Source: Pseudomonas sp. NFACC02
GTDB lineage: Bacteria > Pseudomonadota > Gammaproteobacteria > Pseudomonadales > Pseudomonadaceae
Direction of reading: 5' to 3'
Assembly: GCF_900110765.1 (NCBI RefSeq)
Contig: NZ_FOEO01000048.1
Location: 1 to 41,737 of the forward strand
DNA length: 41,737 nucleotides
In this document: positions 33,785 to 40,899 of the stretch, one piece after another
Layout of the letters: each line of letters starts with the position of its first letter
Position numbering within the stretch: position 1 is the stretch's first letter
Translations under genes and position numbers: made by a program
Notes under the pieces: model-generated
Told to the model about the DNA's origin: nothing
The model's database searches: none
Seen by the model: the letters and a program-made list of their open reading frames with translations, nothing else

Positions 33785-33832
33785 ACACTATATGATGTGT
33801 CTCGCGTCAAGAATAAGCACTAGATACGTGAT
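33785..33832 (+). promoter_or_regulatory. NrdR box(es) upstream of nrdB
   Basis: ACACTATATGATGTGT (33785-33800) matches the NrdR consensus ACAC-N8-GTGT very well. A weaker site, GCACTAGATACGTGAT, begins 32 bp later at 33817, one base short in the spacer. This indicates nrdB has its own NrdR-controlled promoter. In the rest of 33555-34246 I see no other gene or element. Confidence 0.72.
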
Positions 33833-34246
33833 TAACCTCTAATATCAACGCGCTGTTCCCCAAGCATGGCTTGGCGAAGAACGCAAAGGAAAATGAAGGC
33901 AATTCGACCTTCAAATTCCGCCAGGGACGAACCCGCGCCGGGCAAAATCTGTATAATCCCGCGCTCACCCAGGGTACTCAAAATGACCGTTTGCACATTG
34001 CAAAGCTGGCACTCTGAAAACAGCCCCGTTGACCCGCTTCGTCGGCCTGCCATAGGTGGCCTTCGCAGCACGTTCGCCGATCGATCCGAAACAACCATTC
34101 TCGTCTTCGTTGATCAATCACAGTAAGACCCTGAGCTGTACCCAATCTATTCCCGTTGCCAGCCTACGCGACCTGCACCGCTGGCAACGCCGACTTTAAA
34201 ATCCAATCGACCGCCAAAGCGGTCCTCAAGCAGGAGCCTCATCACC

Positions 34247-35494
34247 ATGCTGAGCTGGGACGAATTCGACAAAGAAGACGCCGCTGAACCCGCCAAAGGC
34301 GCCAACGCAGGCCACGCCTCCGAAGCCGCCATGGACAAACTCGACAGCGCAGGTGGCGCTGCCGCGTTGGAAGCACGCGCTGCCAACGCCAACGACTCCG
34401 CCGCCGTGGCCCGCGCCAAGGCTGCCCTGAACAAACTCGACATCGCCGAAGGTCTGGCCGAACTCGAAGGCTCCGCTGCTCGCGTTGCCGTCGACGAAAA
34501 GCGCATGATCAACTGCCGCGCCGACCTCAACCAACTCGTACCCTTCAAGTACGACTGGGCCTGGCAGAAGTACCTCGACGGCTGCGCAAACCACTGGATG
34601 CCGCAAGAAGTCAACATGACCGCCGACATCGCCGTATGGCGTAACCCGGAAGGCCTGACCGACGACGAACGCCGCATCGTCATGCGCAACCTCGGCTTCT
34701 TCTCCACCGCCGACTCCCTGGTTGCCAACAACCTCGCGCTGGCGGTGTATCGCCTCATCACTAACCCTGAATGCCGCCAGTACATCCTGCGCCAGGCCTT
34801 CGAGGAAGCGATCCACACCCACGCCTACCAGTACTGCATCGAATCGCTGGGCATGGACGAAGGCGAGATCTTCAACATGTACCACGAGATCCCGTCGGTC
34901 GCTAAAAAAGCGGCCTGGGGCCTCAAATACACCCGCGCCATCTCCGACCCGGAATTCAACACCGGCACCGTCGAGACGGACAAAGAACTGCTGCGCAACC
35001 TGATCGCCTACTACTGCGTTCTGGAAGGCATTTTCTTCTACTGCGGCTTCACCCAGATCCTCTCCATGGGCCGCCGCAACAAAATGACCGGCGTTGCAGA
35101 ACAGTTCCAATACATCCTGCGCGACGAGTCCATGCACCTGAACTTCGGCATCGACGTGATCAACCAGATCAAAATCGAAAACCCACACCTGTGGGACGCC
35201 GAACTGAAGGAAGAAGCCAGCCAGATGATTCTGCAAGGCACCCAGCTCGAAATCGAATACGCCCGCGACACCATGCCTCGCGGCGTACTGGGCATGAACG
35301 CAGCGATGATGGAGGACTACCTCAAATTCATCGCCAACCGTCGCCTGTCGCAGATTGGCCTGAAGGAAGAGTACCCAGGCACCACCAACCCTTTCCCATG
35401 GATGAGCGAGATCATGGACTTGAAGAAAGAGAAGAACTTCTTTGAGACTCGCGTGATTGAGTATCAGACGGGTGGGGCGTTGAGCTGGGATTGA
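34247..35494 (+). CDS. nrdB: Ribonucleoside-diphosphate reductase class Ia, beta subunit
   Basis: A 415-residue radical-generating subunit. Di-iron ligands and the radical tyrosine are visible: Glu and His in EEAIHTHAY with Tyr four residues after the first His, and Glu/His in RDESMHLNF. The first 75 residues are an Ala-rich, low-complexity extension (repeated KLD, AAALEARAAN) typical of pseudomonad NrdB. The C-terminal tail GGALSWD would dock to NrdA. ATG 34247 has a GGAG element 12 bases upstream. It has its own promoter region with an NrdR box and a strong terminator. Confidence 0.96.
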   Translation: MLSWDEFDKEDAAEPAKGANAGHASEAAMDKLDSAGGAAALEARAANANDSAAVARAKAALNKLDIAEGLAELEGSAARVAVDEKRMINCRADLNQLVPFKYDWAWQKYLDGCANHWMPQEVNMTADIAVWRNPEGLTDDERRIVMRNLGFFSTADSLVANNLALAVYRLITNPECRQYILRQAFEEAIHTHAYQYCIESLGMDEGEIFNMYHEIPSVAKKAAWGLKYTRAISDPEFNTGTVETDKELLRNLIAYYCVLEGIFFYCGFTQILSMGRRNKMTGVAEQFQYILRDESMHLNFGIDVINQIKIENPHLWDAELKEEASQMILQGTQLEIEYARDTMPRGVLGMNAAMMEDYLKFIANRRLSQIGLKEEYPGTTNPFPWMSEIMDLKKEKNFFETRVIEYQTGGALSWD

Positions 35495-35520
35495 TGTTCG
35501 CTAACCCAATGCGATAGTTA

Positions 35521-35553
35521 AAAAACCGGAGGCAGATGTCTCCGGTTTTTTTT
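35521..35553 (+). terminator. Rho-independent terminator of nrdB
   Basis: AAAAACCGGAG and CTCCGGTTTTT form an 11-bp stem with an 8-nt loop, followed by TTT. It begins 26 bp after the nrdB stop. Confidence 0.95.
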
Positions 35554-35566
35554 CGCCCATTTCTAT

Positions 35567-36330
35567 GATCGTCCCCGCGCTCCGCGTGGGGATGCAGCCA
35601 CTGACGCTCCGCGTCACCACCGACGGCTCAACCCATATGAGTACCGATTCGAAGCACTCAGAAACATCGAGACGCTCACACCACCTCAGGACTTCAAGTA
35701 GCCTTCATCGCTTCATGCCCCCACTCCAGATTCAAGGAAGAATCCATGGCCCGAAGCCGCTACACCATCACCGAAACCGAAAAACCTCATTTCCTGACCT
35801 GCACCATCGTCGAATGGCTTCCGCTATTCACTCGCCCTGCCCTCGTTGAAGTCGTTCTGAACACATGGCGCTTTCAACAAGTCAATCAGGACTTGAAGCT
35901 TTACGGCTATGTGGTCCTAGAGAATCATCTTCATTACCTCGCCCAAGCGTCTGACCTTGGGAAATCTGTAGCCAGTTTTAAATCGTTCACAGCCCGAAAC
36001 ATCATTAATCACCTTGAACAGACCCGAGCCGACAGCACACTACAGCGTCTTCGATTCGCCAAGCGCGCCCACAAAGTCGACCGTGTTCATCAGGTCTGGC
36101 AGGAAGGCGTGCATGCAGAGTTGGTTTACAGCGAAAGCGTAATGCGGCAGAAGCTCGAATACATCCACAACAATCCCGTAAAGCGCGGCTATGTCGATCT
36201 CGGTGAGCACTGGAGATATTCGAGTGCACGGGATTATCAAGGACAGCCAGGGCTTATTGAGGTCCAGCGGTGGTACTGAATGACGCGGAGCGTCATAGGC
36301 CGCATCCCCACGCAGAGCGCGGGAACGATC
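35567..36330 (+). mobile_element. RAYT element: REP transposase gene between inverted REPs
   Basis: REP copies at 35567-35617 (GATCGTCCCCGCGCTCCGCG) and 36281-36330 (ending GCGCGGGAACGATC) face each other around the tyrosine transposase gene. This is a complete REP/RAYT unit, the presumed source of family B REPs in this genome. Confidence 0.92.
35746..36279 (+). CDS. REP-associated tyrosine transposase (RAYT, Y1/HUH type)
   Basis: A 177-residue Y1 single-strand transposase-like protein. The metal-binding His-x-His is in ENHLHYLA near residue 63, and the catalytic Tyr lies in QKLEYIHNNPVKRGYV near residue 132; the C-terminal WRYSSARDY is the RAYT signature. RAYTs recognise and cleave REP hairpins and are held responsible for REP dispersal, but are themselves single-copy and domesticated in behaviour. 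The REPs on either side match the family recurring at 10.1, 32.8 and 38.4-38.7 kb. Start ATG 35746 follows AAGGAAGAATCC. Confidence 0.93.
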   Translation: MARSRYTITETEKPHFLTCTIVEWLPLFTRPALVEVVLNTWRFQQVNQDLKLYGYVVLENHLHYLAQASDLGKSVASFKSFTARNIINHLEQTRADSTLQRLRFAKRAHKVDRVHQVWQEGVHAELVYSESVMRQKLEYIHNNPVKRGYVDLGEHWRYSSARDYQGQPGLIEVQRWY

Positions 36331-36442
36331 ATGGTCCAAATTCAGAACGGTGATATCACTTTGACCTGAAACCAGTTGTAACAAAGCGCCTCACTGACGC
36401 AACATCCCTTTTCCTACAAGAGGCATGGAAAGGGATTACAGC

Positions 36443-37444
36443 GTGGCCAAAAAAACCTCTCACCAGATACCCACTGGCTCTTACGCCTCGCAGTCGCTTG
36501 AGGAAGGCCATATCTACACGCGTGATGACCTACGAGCCCGCTTCGACATCACCGCGTCAAGCATTAACACCGGCGTATTCAAGCCTGGAGCTTACGACTC
36601 GGTTTGGATTTTCATCACAGAACACAAGACAGCGGATCGCACCCCGTACGATGACGTCCTTGCGGACGACGTGCTGCACATGGATGGTCAGAAGCAAGGT
36701 CGTACAGACCGCCTCATCAAAGAGCATGTCGAGCGCGGGTTAGAACTGCTGCTGTTTTATCGTAAGAAAAAATATGAGCATCCGGGTGCGGGCTTCACTT
36801 ACAAGGGCCGATTCCTTTATGAAGACCATGAAGGCGCTCGCCCCACCAAATTCACCCTACGACAAGAAAGCAGCCCCGCGTTGACCATCCCGGTCATCGA
36901 AAAGGAATTAGACGAGTTAGGCGAATTCGATCCTCAAAACATCGTCGACGCTCGCCAGAAGGTCCTCGCGTCAGTGATTCGTCGTAAAGGGCAAGCCAAG
37001 TTCAGATCGGCTCTGCTAAAAGCCTACAAGGGCAAATGCGCAGTCACCGGCTGCACCGTCGAAGCGCTGCTGGAGGCCGCGCACATCGTCCCATACCAAG
37101 GTGCCGACACGAATGTGGTCAGCAATGGTTTGCTACTTCGCGCTGACATCCATACCCTTTTTGACTTGGGGCTTTTATGGGTTGATCCAGACAGCCGGCT
37201 TGTGAAATTGGCAGAAGGCTTAAAAGGTAGCGAATACTCGCATCTGCACGATAAGCCTATCTCTGCCCCCGACAATGGGTCTGATCATCCAAGTGCCAAA
37301 ACGCTGCTGTCGCACCTCAATGCCCTGAAGCTGGAGAAAACTGACAGTAATCCGCGCATTTCTGATTCTCCGCGCAAGTCGAAACAGGCTACCAGCGCTC
37401 AGAGCGAGCAGAACGTTGACCTGAGTTCGACGGCGGTTGAATGA
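36443..37444 (+). CDS. HNH endonuclease with DUF3427-like N-terminal domain (candidate modification-dependent restriction enzyme)
   Basis: A 333-residue protein. Residues about 23-140 (IYTRDDLRARFDI, SVWIFITE, VLHMDGQKQGRTD, ELLLFYRKKK, FTYKGRFLYED) resemble the DUF3427-type domain found in restriction-linked helicases and endonucleases. Residues about 195-250 form an HNH nuclease: Cys199/Cys204, the AAHIVPYQG His, Asn in VVSNGLLL and IHTLFDLG His. The tail of 70 residues is polar and low-complexity. GTG 36443 has AAAGGGA seven bases upstream; ATG 36425 is an alternative adding six residues. No methylase accompanies it, which fits a type IV (McrA-like) enzyme. The nuclease call is firm; the restriction role is inferred. 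Confidence 0.8.
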   Translation: MAKKTSHQIPTGSYASQSLEEGHIYTRDDLRARFDITASSINTGVFKPGAYDSVWIFITEHKTADRTPYDDVLADDVLHMDGQKQGRTDRLIKEHVERGLELLLFYRKKKYEHPGAGFTYKGRFLYEDHEGARPTKFTLRQESSPALTIPVIEKELDELGEFDPQNIVDARQKVLASVIRRKGQAKFRSALLKAYKGKCAVTGCTVEALLEAAHIVPYQGADTNVVSNGLLLRADIHTLFDLGLLWVDPDSRLVKLAEGLKGSEYSHLHDKPISAPDNGSDHPSAKTLLSHLNALKLEKTDSNPRISDSPRKSKQATSAQSEQNVDLSSTAVE

Positions 37445-37578
37445 GGCTGCTTTCACTGATTTGGCAATTTTGGGAAACGTCCTACAACATTCAACCTTGC
37501 CGCAGTCACCCCTAATCCCTACCCTGCTTCAGCGCCTAAGAAACGCAGCAGAAACACCTGAGTAGAGCGGACCGTCCG

Positions 37579-37761
37579 CTCCCGACAGATGCGGCTTTTT
37601 TACGCCTATGGCTTCTGCCTGCGCGTTGAGATTGTCTCTGCTATGTCGGGAGTGGGCGAATACAAGACCCGTAAGGGAAATATGTCCGGCCCTTTTCTCT
37701 GCTCAAGGGTTTCTTAGCTCCCGACACCCTTTCCAGCCATGGACGGCGAATTAAGCAGAGA
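37579..37761 (+). ncRNA. C4-like antisense RNA region controlling the downstream BRO-N gene (candidate)
   Basis: A central stretch contains TCTCTGCT (37635-37642) and TGTCGGGAG (37644-37652), side by side. Their exact complements occur downstream in the order required for antiparallel pairing: CTCCCGACA at 37718-37726 and AGCAGAGA at 37754-37761, the latter covering the ribosome-binding region 7-14 bases before the ATG at 37768. CTCCCGACA also occurs upstream at 37579. This is the logic of phage P1-type C4 RNA, where two antisense blocks silence an antirepressor leader. A palindrome GAGCGGAC-C-GTCCGCTC lies at 37565-37581 and a CCCTT/AAGGG hairpin at 37690-37709. From 37445 to 37560 nothing is recognised. 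Confidence 0.6.
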
Positions 37762-37767
37762 ACGGAC

Positions 37768-38298
37768 ATGAACAATAGCCTCCGCCCCACCATCTTCCAC
37801 CGCCACAACCGCCCTCTGCGCACGCTCCTCCTCGAATCCCAAGCCTGGTTCTGTGCCCGCGACATGGGTCGTCTCATGGGCTGGCCCTTGAACGACCGCA
37901 CGACGCGCAAGCTGGATGCGGACCAACGCCGTCTCGTCACTCTGGTAGATGCGTGTGGCGAGGAAACCGAGTTGATGATCAGTGAGTCAGGCGTCTACAC
38001 GATGTTGGTGCATCACTATCACGCCGAGAATCGCGCGTTGCGGCAGTGGATTACCAATGAGGTGGTGCCGTGTCTGCGGGATGAAGGAATAGCGCCAGAC
38101 TCGATCAGCCCTTGTTTGAGTTTCTTGCAGTGGCCAGGACTGTCGGTGAGCCTGTTGCATTGGCGCAGCGAGCCGTGGATTCGGTTGCGGGACATGCCAA
38201 AGGTGTTGACGGTGGATGGGGCTCGGGGTCATGGAGTGGCGCTTGAATCGCGCGCGTCCTGGTGGCGACTGGCGATGCAGGTTTTGCGGTTGGGGTGA
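37768..38298 (+). CDS. BRO-N domain (phage antirepressor-like) protein
   Basis: A 176-residue protein. Residues about 8-115 match the BRO family N-terminal domain of phage antirepressors (FHRHNRPLRTLLLESQAWFCARDMGRLMGW, then ISESGVYTMLVHHYHAENRALRQWI) with the end VTNEVVPCLRDEG-like as in prophage Ant proteins. The last 60 residues are Trp-rich and unlike the usual KilAC or ANT C-terminal domains. There is no other phage gene around, so this is a stand-alone copy. Its leader carries the C4-like complementary blocks. Such isolated genes may be stress-responsive regulators, but no target repressor is visible. Confidence 0.82.
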   Translation: MNNSLRPTIFHRHNRPLRTLLLESQAWFCARDMGRLMGWPLNDRTTRKLDADQRRLVTLVDACGEETELMISESGVYTMLVHHYHAENRALRQWITNEVVPCLRDEGIAPDSISPCLSFLQWPGLSVSLLHWRSEPWIRLRDMPKVLTVDGARGHGVALESRASWWRLAMQVLRLG

Positions 38299-38370
38299 TG
38301 CTGGCTCACGCGGCTCCAGACACTGGGAGAAGATTAAGCCCCACGACTTTCAATACCACCGCATTTCACC

Positions 38371-38711
38371 GATCGTTCCCACGCTCCGCGTGGTAATGCA
38401 TCTTATGACGCTCCGCGTCACTTTCCAGATCCACGGATGGATTCAATGGGCAGAAGTCGTTACACCCTTACAGAGGCCTACACACCCCACTTCCTCACCT
38501 GCACCATTGTCGAATGCCACCGCTGCTCATCCGCGCAGCACTTGTACAGATCGTGCTTTGACGCTTGGCGCTTTCAACCGGTGAATCAGGGCTTATGGCT
38601 CTCGATTGCCCGGGATTATGAAAAGTAGATGGGATCGCTTTAGGTTCAACACTGGAGCTGGAGACGCGGAGCGTCTTGAGATGCGTTACCACGCAGAGCG
38701 TGGGAACGATC
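38371..38711 (+). mobile_element. REP-flanked miniature derived from a RAYT element
   Basis: REP GATCGTTCCCACGCTCCGCG at 38371 and its inverse, ending GCGTGGGAACGATC at 38711, enclose 240 bp containing both ends of a RAYT gene. It is a collapsed version of the 764-bp element at 35567, from a different but related RAYT subtype. Confidence 0.85.
38437..38628 (+). pseudogene. Collapsed RAYT transposase
   Basis: Begins GRSRYTLTEAYTPHFLTCTI, aligning with SRYTITETEKPHFLTCTI of the intact RAYT. A 60-bp stretch is then read in a shifted frame (one base lost near 38517, one gained near 38568, the frame returning at DAWRFQPVNQG), and the sequence jumps to SIARDYEK, matching the C-terminal YSSARDYQG. 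About 100 codons including the His-x-His and catalytic Tyr are gone. Non-functional. Confidence 0.88.
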
Positions 38712-38730
38712 TATAAACTCGGCGAGACAA

Positions 38731-39099
38731 CTACCTGCCCAATATACTCCAGCCGAAAAGGGCGACCGACCAAAGCGTGCACGCTATGAATGGCGCGTAC
38801 ACCTTTCTTTTTAACGGCTTGGGAATGGCGAGCACTTCCTTCTCTACAACACCTCCATCTCGAACATAGATTTTAGGATAAAGGCAAATCGCTAATATTG
38901 TTCCGCAGCGCAACACTTTTCCTGCCAAGCCAAGGTGCTTCATCCAAACTTTATTTTCGTTTACCAGACGACAGCCTCCTAAAACAGCTTCTAATTGATC
39001 AACCGTTTTGTGACATACGATCATAGACCACATTGCTAAAAATGGAGACGGTAGCATTATGATCATGATGACGATATCGGCCATATCGAGTTTACTCAT
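38731..39099 (-). CDS. Small membrane protein, putative immunity paralogue 4
   Basis: A 122-residue protein with hydrophobic segments at about residues 7-30, 65-82 and 100-120. It shares a pattern with three upstream paralogues: LPxPF about 15 residues from the start, W-x4-CH or SH, a central LGLAG-x-VLRCG, CLYP, and YxPFIAxxLW near the end. ATG 39099 has AGGAG eight bases upstream. No named family recognised. Position last in an array behind a toxin gene suggests an immunity protein, here the most distal and orphaned one. Sequence upstream contains a toxin remnant. Confidence 0.75.
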   Translation of the reverse strand: MSKLDMADIVIMIIMLPSPFLAMWSMIVCHKTVDQLEAVLGGCRLVNENKVWMKHLGLAGKVLRCGTILAICLYPKIYVRDGGVVEKEVLAIPKPLKRKVYAPFIACTLWSVALFGWSILGR

Positions 39100-39198
39100 A
39101 AATACTCTCCTAGACGACGCCACCAATTTCTTCGCCTCTCTGATCTCCAGCGCGTGGAAGGCTTTCAGTAGTGCGCAATTGTCAACAAGACTTTTCCC
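39100..39198 (-). pseudogene. Toxin 3'-end scar before paralogue 4
   Basis: On the minus strand GCGCTGGAGATCAGAGAGGC encodes LEIREA, identical to ASTSLEIREACLAG in the toxin at 41168-41188. Then, in a shifted frame, GAAGAAATTGGTGGCGTCGT reads EEIGGVV and stops, matching the toxin's last residues EVIYEGVYD. So a fragment of the toxin middle is fused to its tip directly before this immunity-like gene. Confidence 0.7.
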
Positions 39199-39567
39199 CT
39201 ATTCGAAAACCAGTCCGCTTATCAATAGCGCGGAACACCACAGAAAGGATGCAATGAAAGGAGGATATAGTCGTATTTTTAATTTTTTGGGCATGGCCTC
39301 TATCTCACTACGAAGCGCGACGCCTCGCCAAATATAAAATCTGGGAATCAAGCAAATAATGCAGATGTGCCCGCATATTATTATCTCTCCCAAGATACCC
39401 AGCCGAGCATGCGTATTACGATTACAAAGCAATATTGGACTGCATTTAAATAGCTGCTGCAATTGACCTGATAACAGATGTGACATCACAGCTGTCCATA
39501 TCACTATAAAAGGTAACGGCAACATTATTACCAACGTCACAACTTTCTCTATGCTTGATCTATTCAT
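39199..39567 (-). CDS. Small membrane protein, putative immunity paralogue 3
   Basis: A 122-residue membrane protein related to its neighbours (LPLPFIVIW at about residues 16-24, MSHLL, LGILGEIIICG, CLIPRFYIWRG, LYPPFIASFLW). Hydrophobic segments at about 9-30, 63-80 and 98-120. ATG 39567 follows GAGGGCATAG, a stretch inherited from the toxin's end. It is most similar to the paralogue at 39748-40119. AT-richer than the flanking chromosome. Putative immunity role inferred from the array. Confidence 0.75.
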   Translation of the reverse strand: MNRSSIEKVVTLVIMLPLPFIVIWTAVMSHLLSGQLQQLFKCSPILLCNRNTHARLGILGEIIICGHICIICLIPRFYIWRGVALRSEIEAMPKKLKIRLYPPFIASFLWCSALLISGLVFE

Positions 39568-39646
39568 CTATGCCCTCATAGGCTCCGGAACCGCCTAGAA
39601 TTTTTCTCGGTTCTGGAACTTCCCGGACGAGAAATGGTTTAAGGGT
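39568..39646 (-). pseudogene. Toxin 3'-end scar before paralogue 3
   Basis: The minus strand reads NHFSSGKFQNREKF then a stop, against SHFSSGKLQNRELF in the toxin (41437-41475), in the same frame. It is followed at once by GGSGAYEGI, resembling the toxin's last residues, and shares TATGAGGGC with the toxin end at 40904-40912. About 500 bp of toxin between these two parts is missing. The span 39647-39747 has nothing recognisable. Confidence 0.8.
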
Positions 39647-39747
39647 CCCACTCGTTTGTTTATTGCAGTAACGTGCGTGCGACTCCGACCTTTCCCCGCA
39701 AGACAGGAAGCAGAACTCAATGGATAGTTTTTAATCCAACGTATCGA

Positions 39748-40119
39748 TTACCATCCATGAACAATGCCTGACAGCAACAATGCACCAAACCATAGATTCA
39801 GAGCAAAAAATGGCGGGTATAGCCACAGTTTCAGCTTTTTAGGCATCCTTTCTACCTCAGCTCGTACTGCCAAGCCTCTGCGGACGGACAACGTCGGCAT
39901 CAGGCAAATCAAGAATACGCATCCGCAAGTAATAATTTCACCAAGCAAACCTAAACTCTTAATGAATTGCCGATCCTGCAATAGTAATGGGCTGCTTAAA
40001 AATATTTGCTCCAATCTTTCTACCAAGATATGAGAGCAGATAGCGGTCCAGATAATGATAAAAGGCAGAGGCAACACAACCAATACCGTGCCAAGTTCTT
40101 CTATTGAAAATTTATTCAA
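39748..40119 (-). CDS. Small membrane protein, putative immunity paralogue 2
   Basis: A 123-residue protein of the same group (LPLPFIIIWTAICSHIL, LGLLGEIITCG, CLMPTLSVRRGLAV, LYPPFFALNLW). I place the start at TTG 40119, because this puts the LPxPF motif at residue 16 as in the other three, and GGGGTG lies five bases upstream; an upstream TTG at 40131 would add four residues. Three hydrophobic segments. Immunity role inferred. Confidence 0.72.
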   Translation of the reverse strand: MNKFSIEELGTVLVVLPLPFIIIWTAICSHILVERLEQIFLSSPLLLQDRQFIKSLGLLGEIITCGCVFLICLMPTLSVRRGLAVRAEVERMPKKLKLWLYPPFFALNLWFGALLLSGIVHGW

Positions 40120-40275
40120 CGGACACCCCACAAATTACATCTCCGAAGTGTTCTCATTTTCTGCTTCCGATCTCAGCTCTTTTTCACCCCCGCACTGTAT
40201 AACTCTATCTGTAAATTCCCACAGACCAAACATTATCCGGTTGTGTTCCACTAACGCGCTTTCCGCAAAAATGCA
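40120..40275 (-). pseudogene. Toxin-tip scar and unidentified coding remnant before paralogue 2
   Basis: In one frame the minus strand reads EHFGDVICGVSVE and stops just past the TTG start, aligned with EMMGEVIYEGVYD at the toxin's end; GTAATTTGTGGGG parallels GTAATTTATGAGG at DNA level. An overlapping frame (40275-40135) encodes about 46 residues (AESALVEHNRIMFGLWEFTD then RVIQCGGEKELRSE) with no start and no family I recognise. From 40276 to 40509 there are only short frames, such as one starting MLACPVDVIGISETETS; I cannot assign it. Confidence 0.55.
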
Positions 40276-40509
40276 TTATAGGTTTCCTAAATGCCTGCGA
40301 TCGCAATTGCTGCCAAGACGAGCAAGATGGGTTGAGCCGCAACCGTGCATTGGGTAGAAACTTCCAAGACACCTATTCGATCATAGTAAACTCTCAATCA
40401 AGAGCCCACCAATGAAACCTACACGGAACTCCCGAGTTCGCTGGTTTCTGTTTCGGAAATTCCGATGACGTCCACGGGGCAAGCTAGCATAGGTACAACC
40501 TTATAATAT

Positions 40510-40899
40510 TTATCGAGCATCCTTGATGGGCATCCATATCAACAGATAGCAAACTGTTAAAAGCAAGGTCCATACGCCACATGCGATAAAGGGCGGGTAC
40601 AACATCTTCTTTATTTTCACCGGAACAGCTAAAACCTCTTCTTCGAGCACCCATCCTTTTCGGATGCAAAATCGACGATTAATGCATAGACCGAATACTG
40701 AGCCGCAGTACATAACCTCCCCTGCGACTCCCAGAGTTTTCATCCAGGCTATGTCTTTCTGCACAAAAGAACTGCGCACAAAAATTCTGTCTAGCTCATC
40801 TACCAACTTGTGAGACACAATCATCGCCCATATGGGAATAAACGGCATAGGCAGTATAACTATCGCCGTTATAAAGTCAGTCATGCCCGACCTAATCAT
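40510..40899 (-). CDS. Small membrane protein, putative cognate immunity protein
   Basis: A 129-residue protein, the first of four paralogues and directly behind the toxin. ATG 40899 overlaps the toxin's stop (ATGATTAG) and has GAGGGC six bases upstream, placing LPMPFIPIW at residue 16 as in the others; a longer start at 40911 is possible. Hydrophobic segments are at about residues 8-30, 68-85 and 103-123. Translational coupling to the toxin makes it the likely cognate immunity protein, sitting in the inner membrane as expected against a pore-forming or membrane-active toxin. No named family recognised. Confidence 0.8.
   Translation of the reverse strand: MIRSGMTDFITAIVILPMPFIPIWAMIVSHKLVDELDRIFVRSSFVQKDIAWMKTLGVAGEVMYCGSVFGLCINRRFCIRKGWVLEEEVLAVPVKIKKMLYPPFIACGVWTLLLTVCYLLIWMPIKDAR

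Noticed and set aside
33832..34098. Short frames on both strands between fic and nrdB
   Set aside because: No ribosome sites, no homology, and they overlap each other; the region looks like an nrdB leader.
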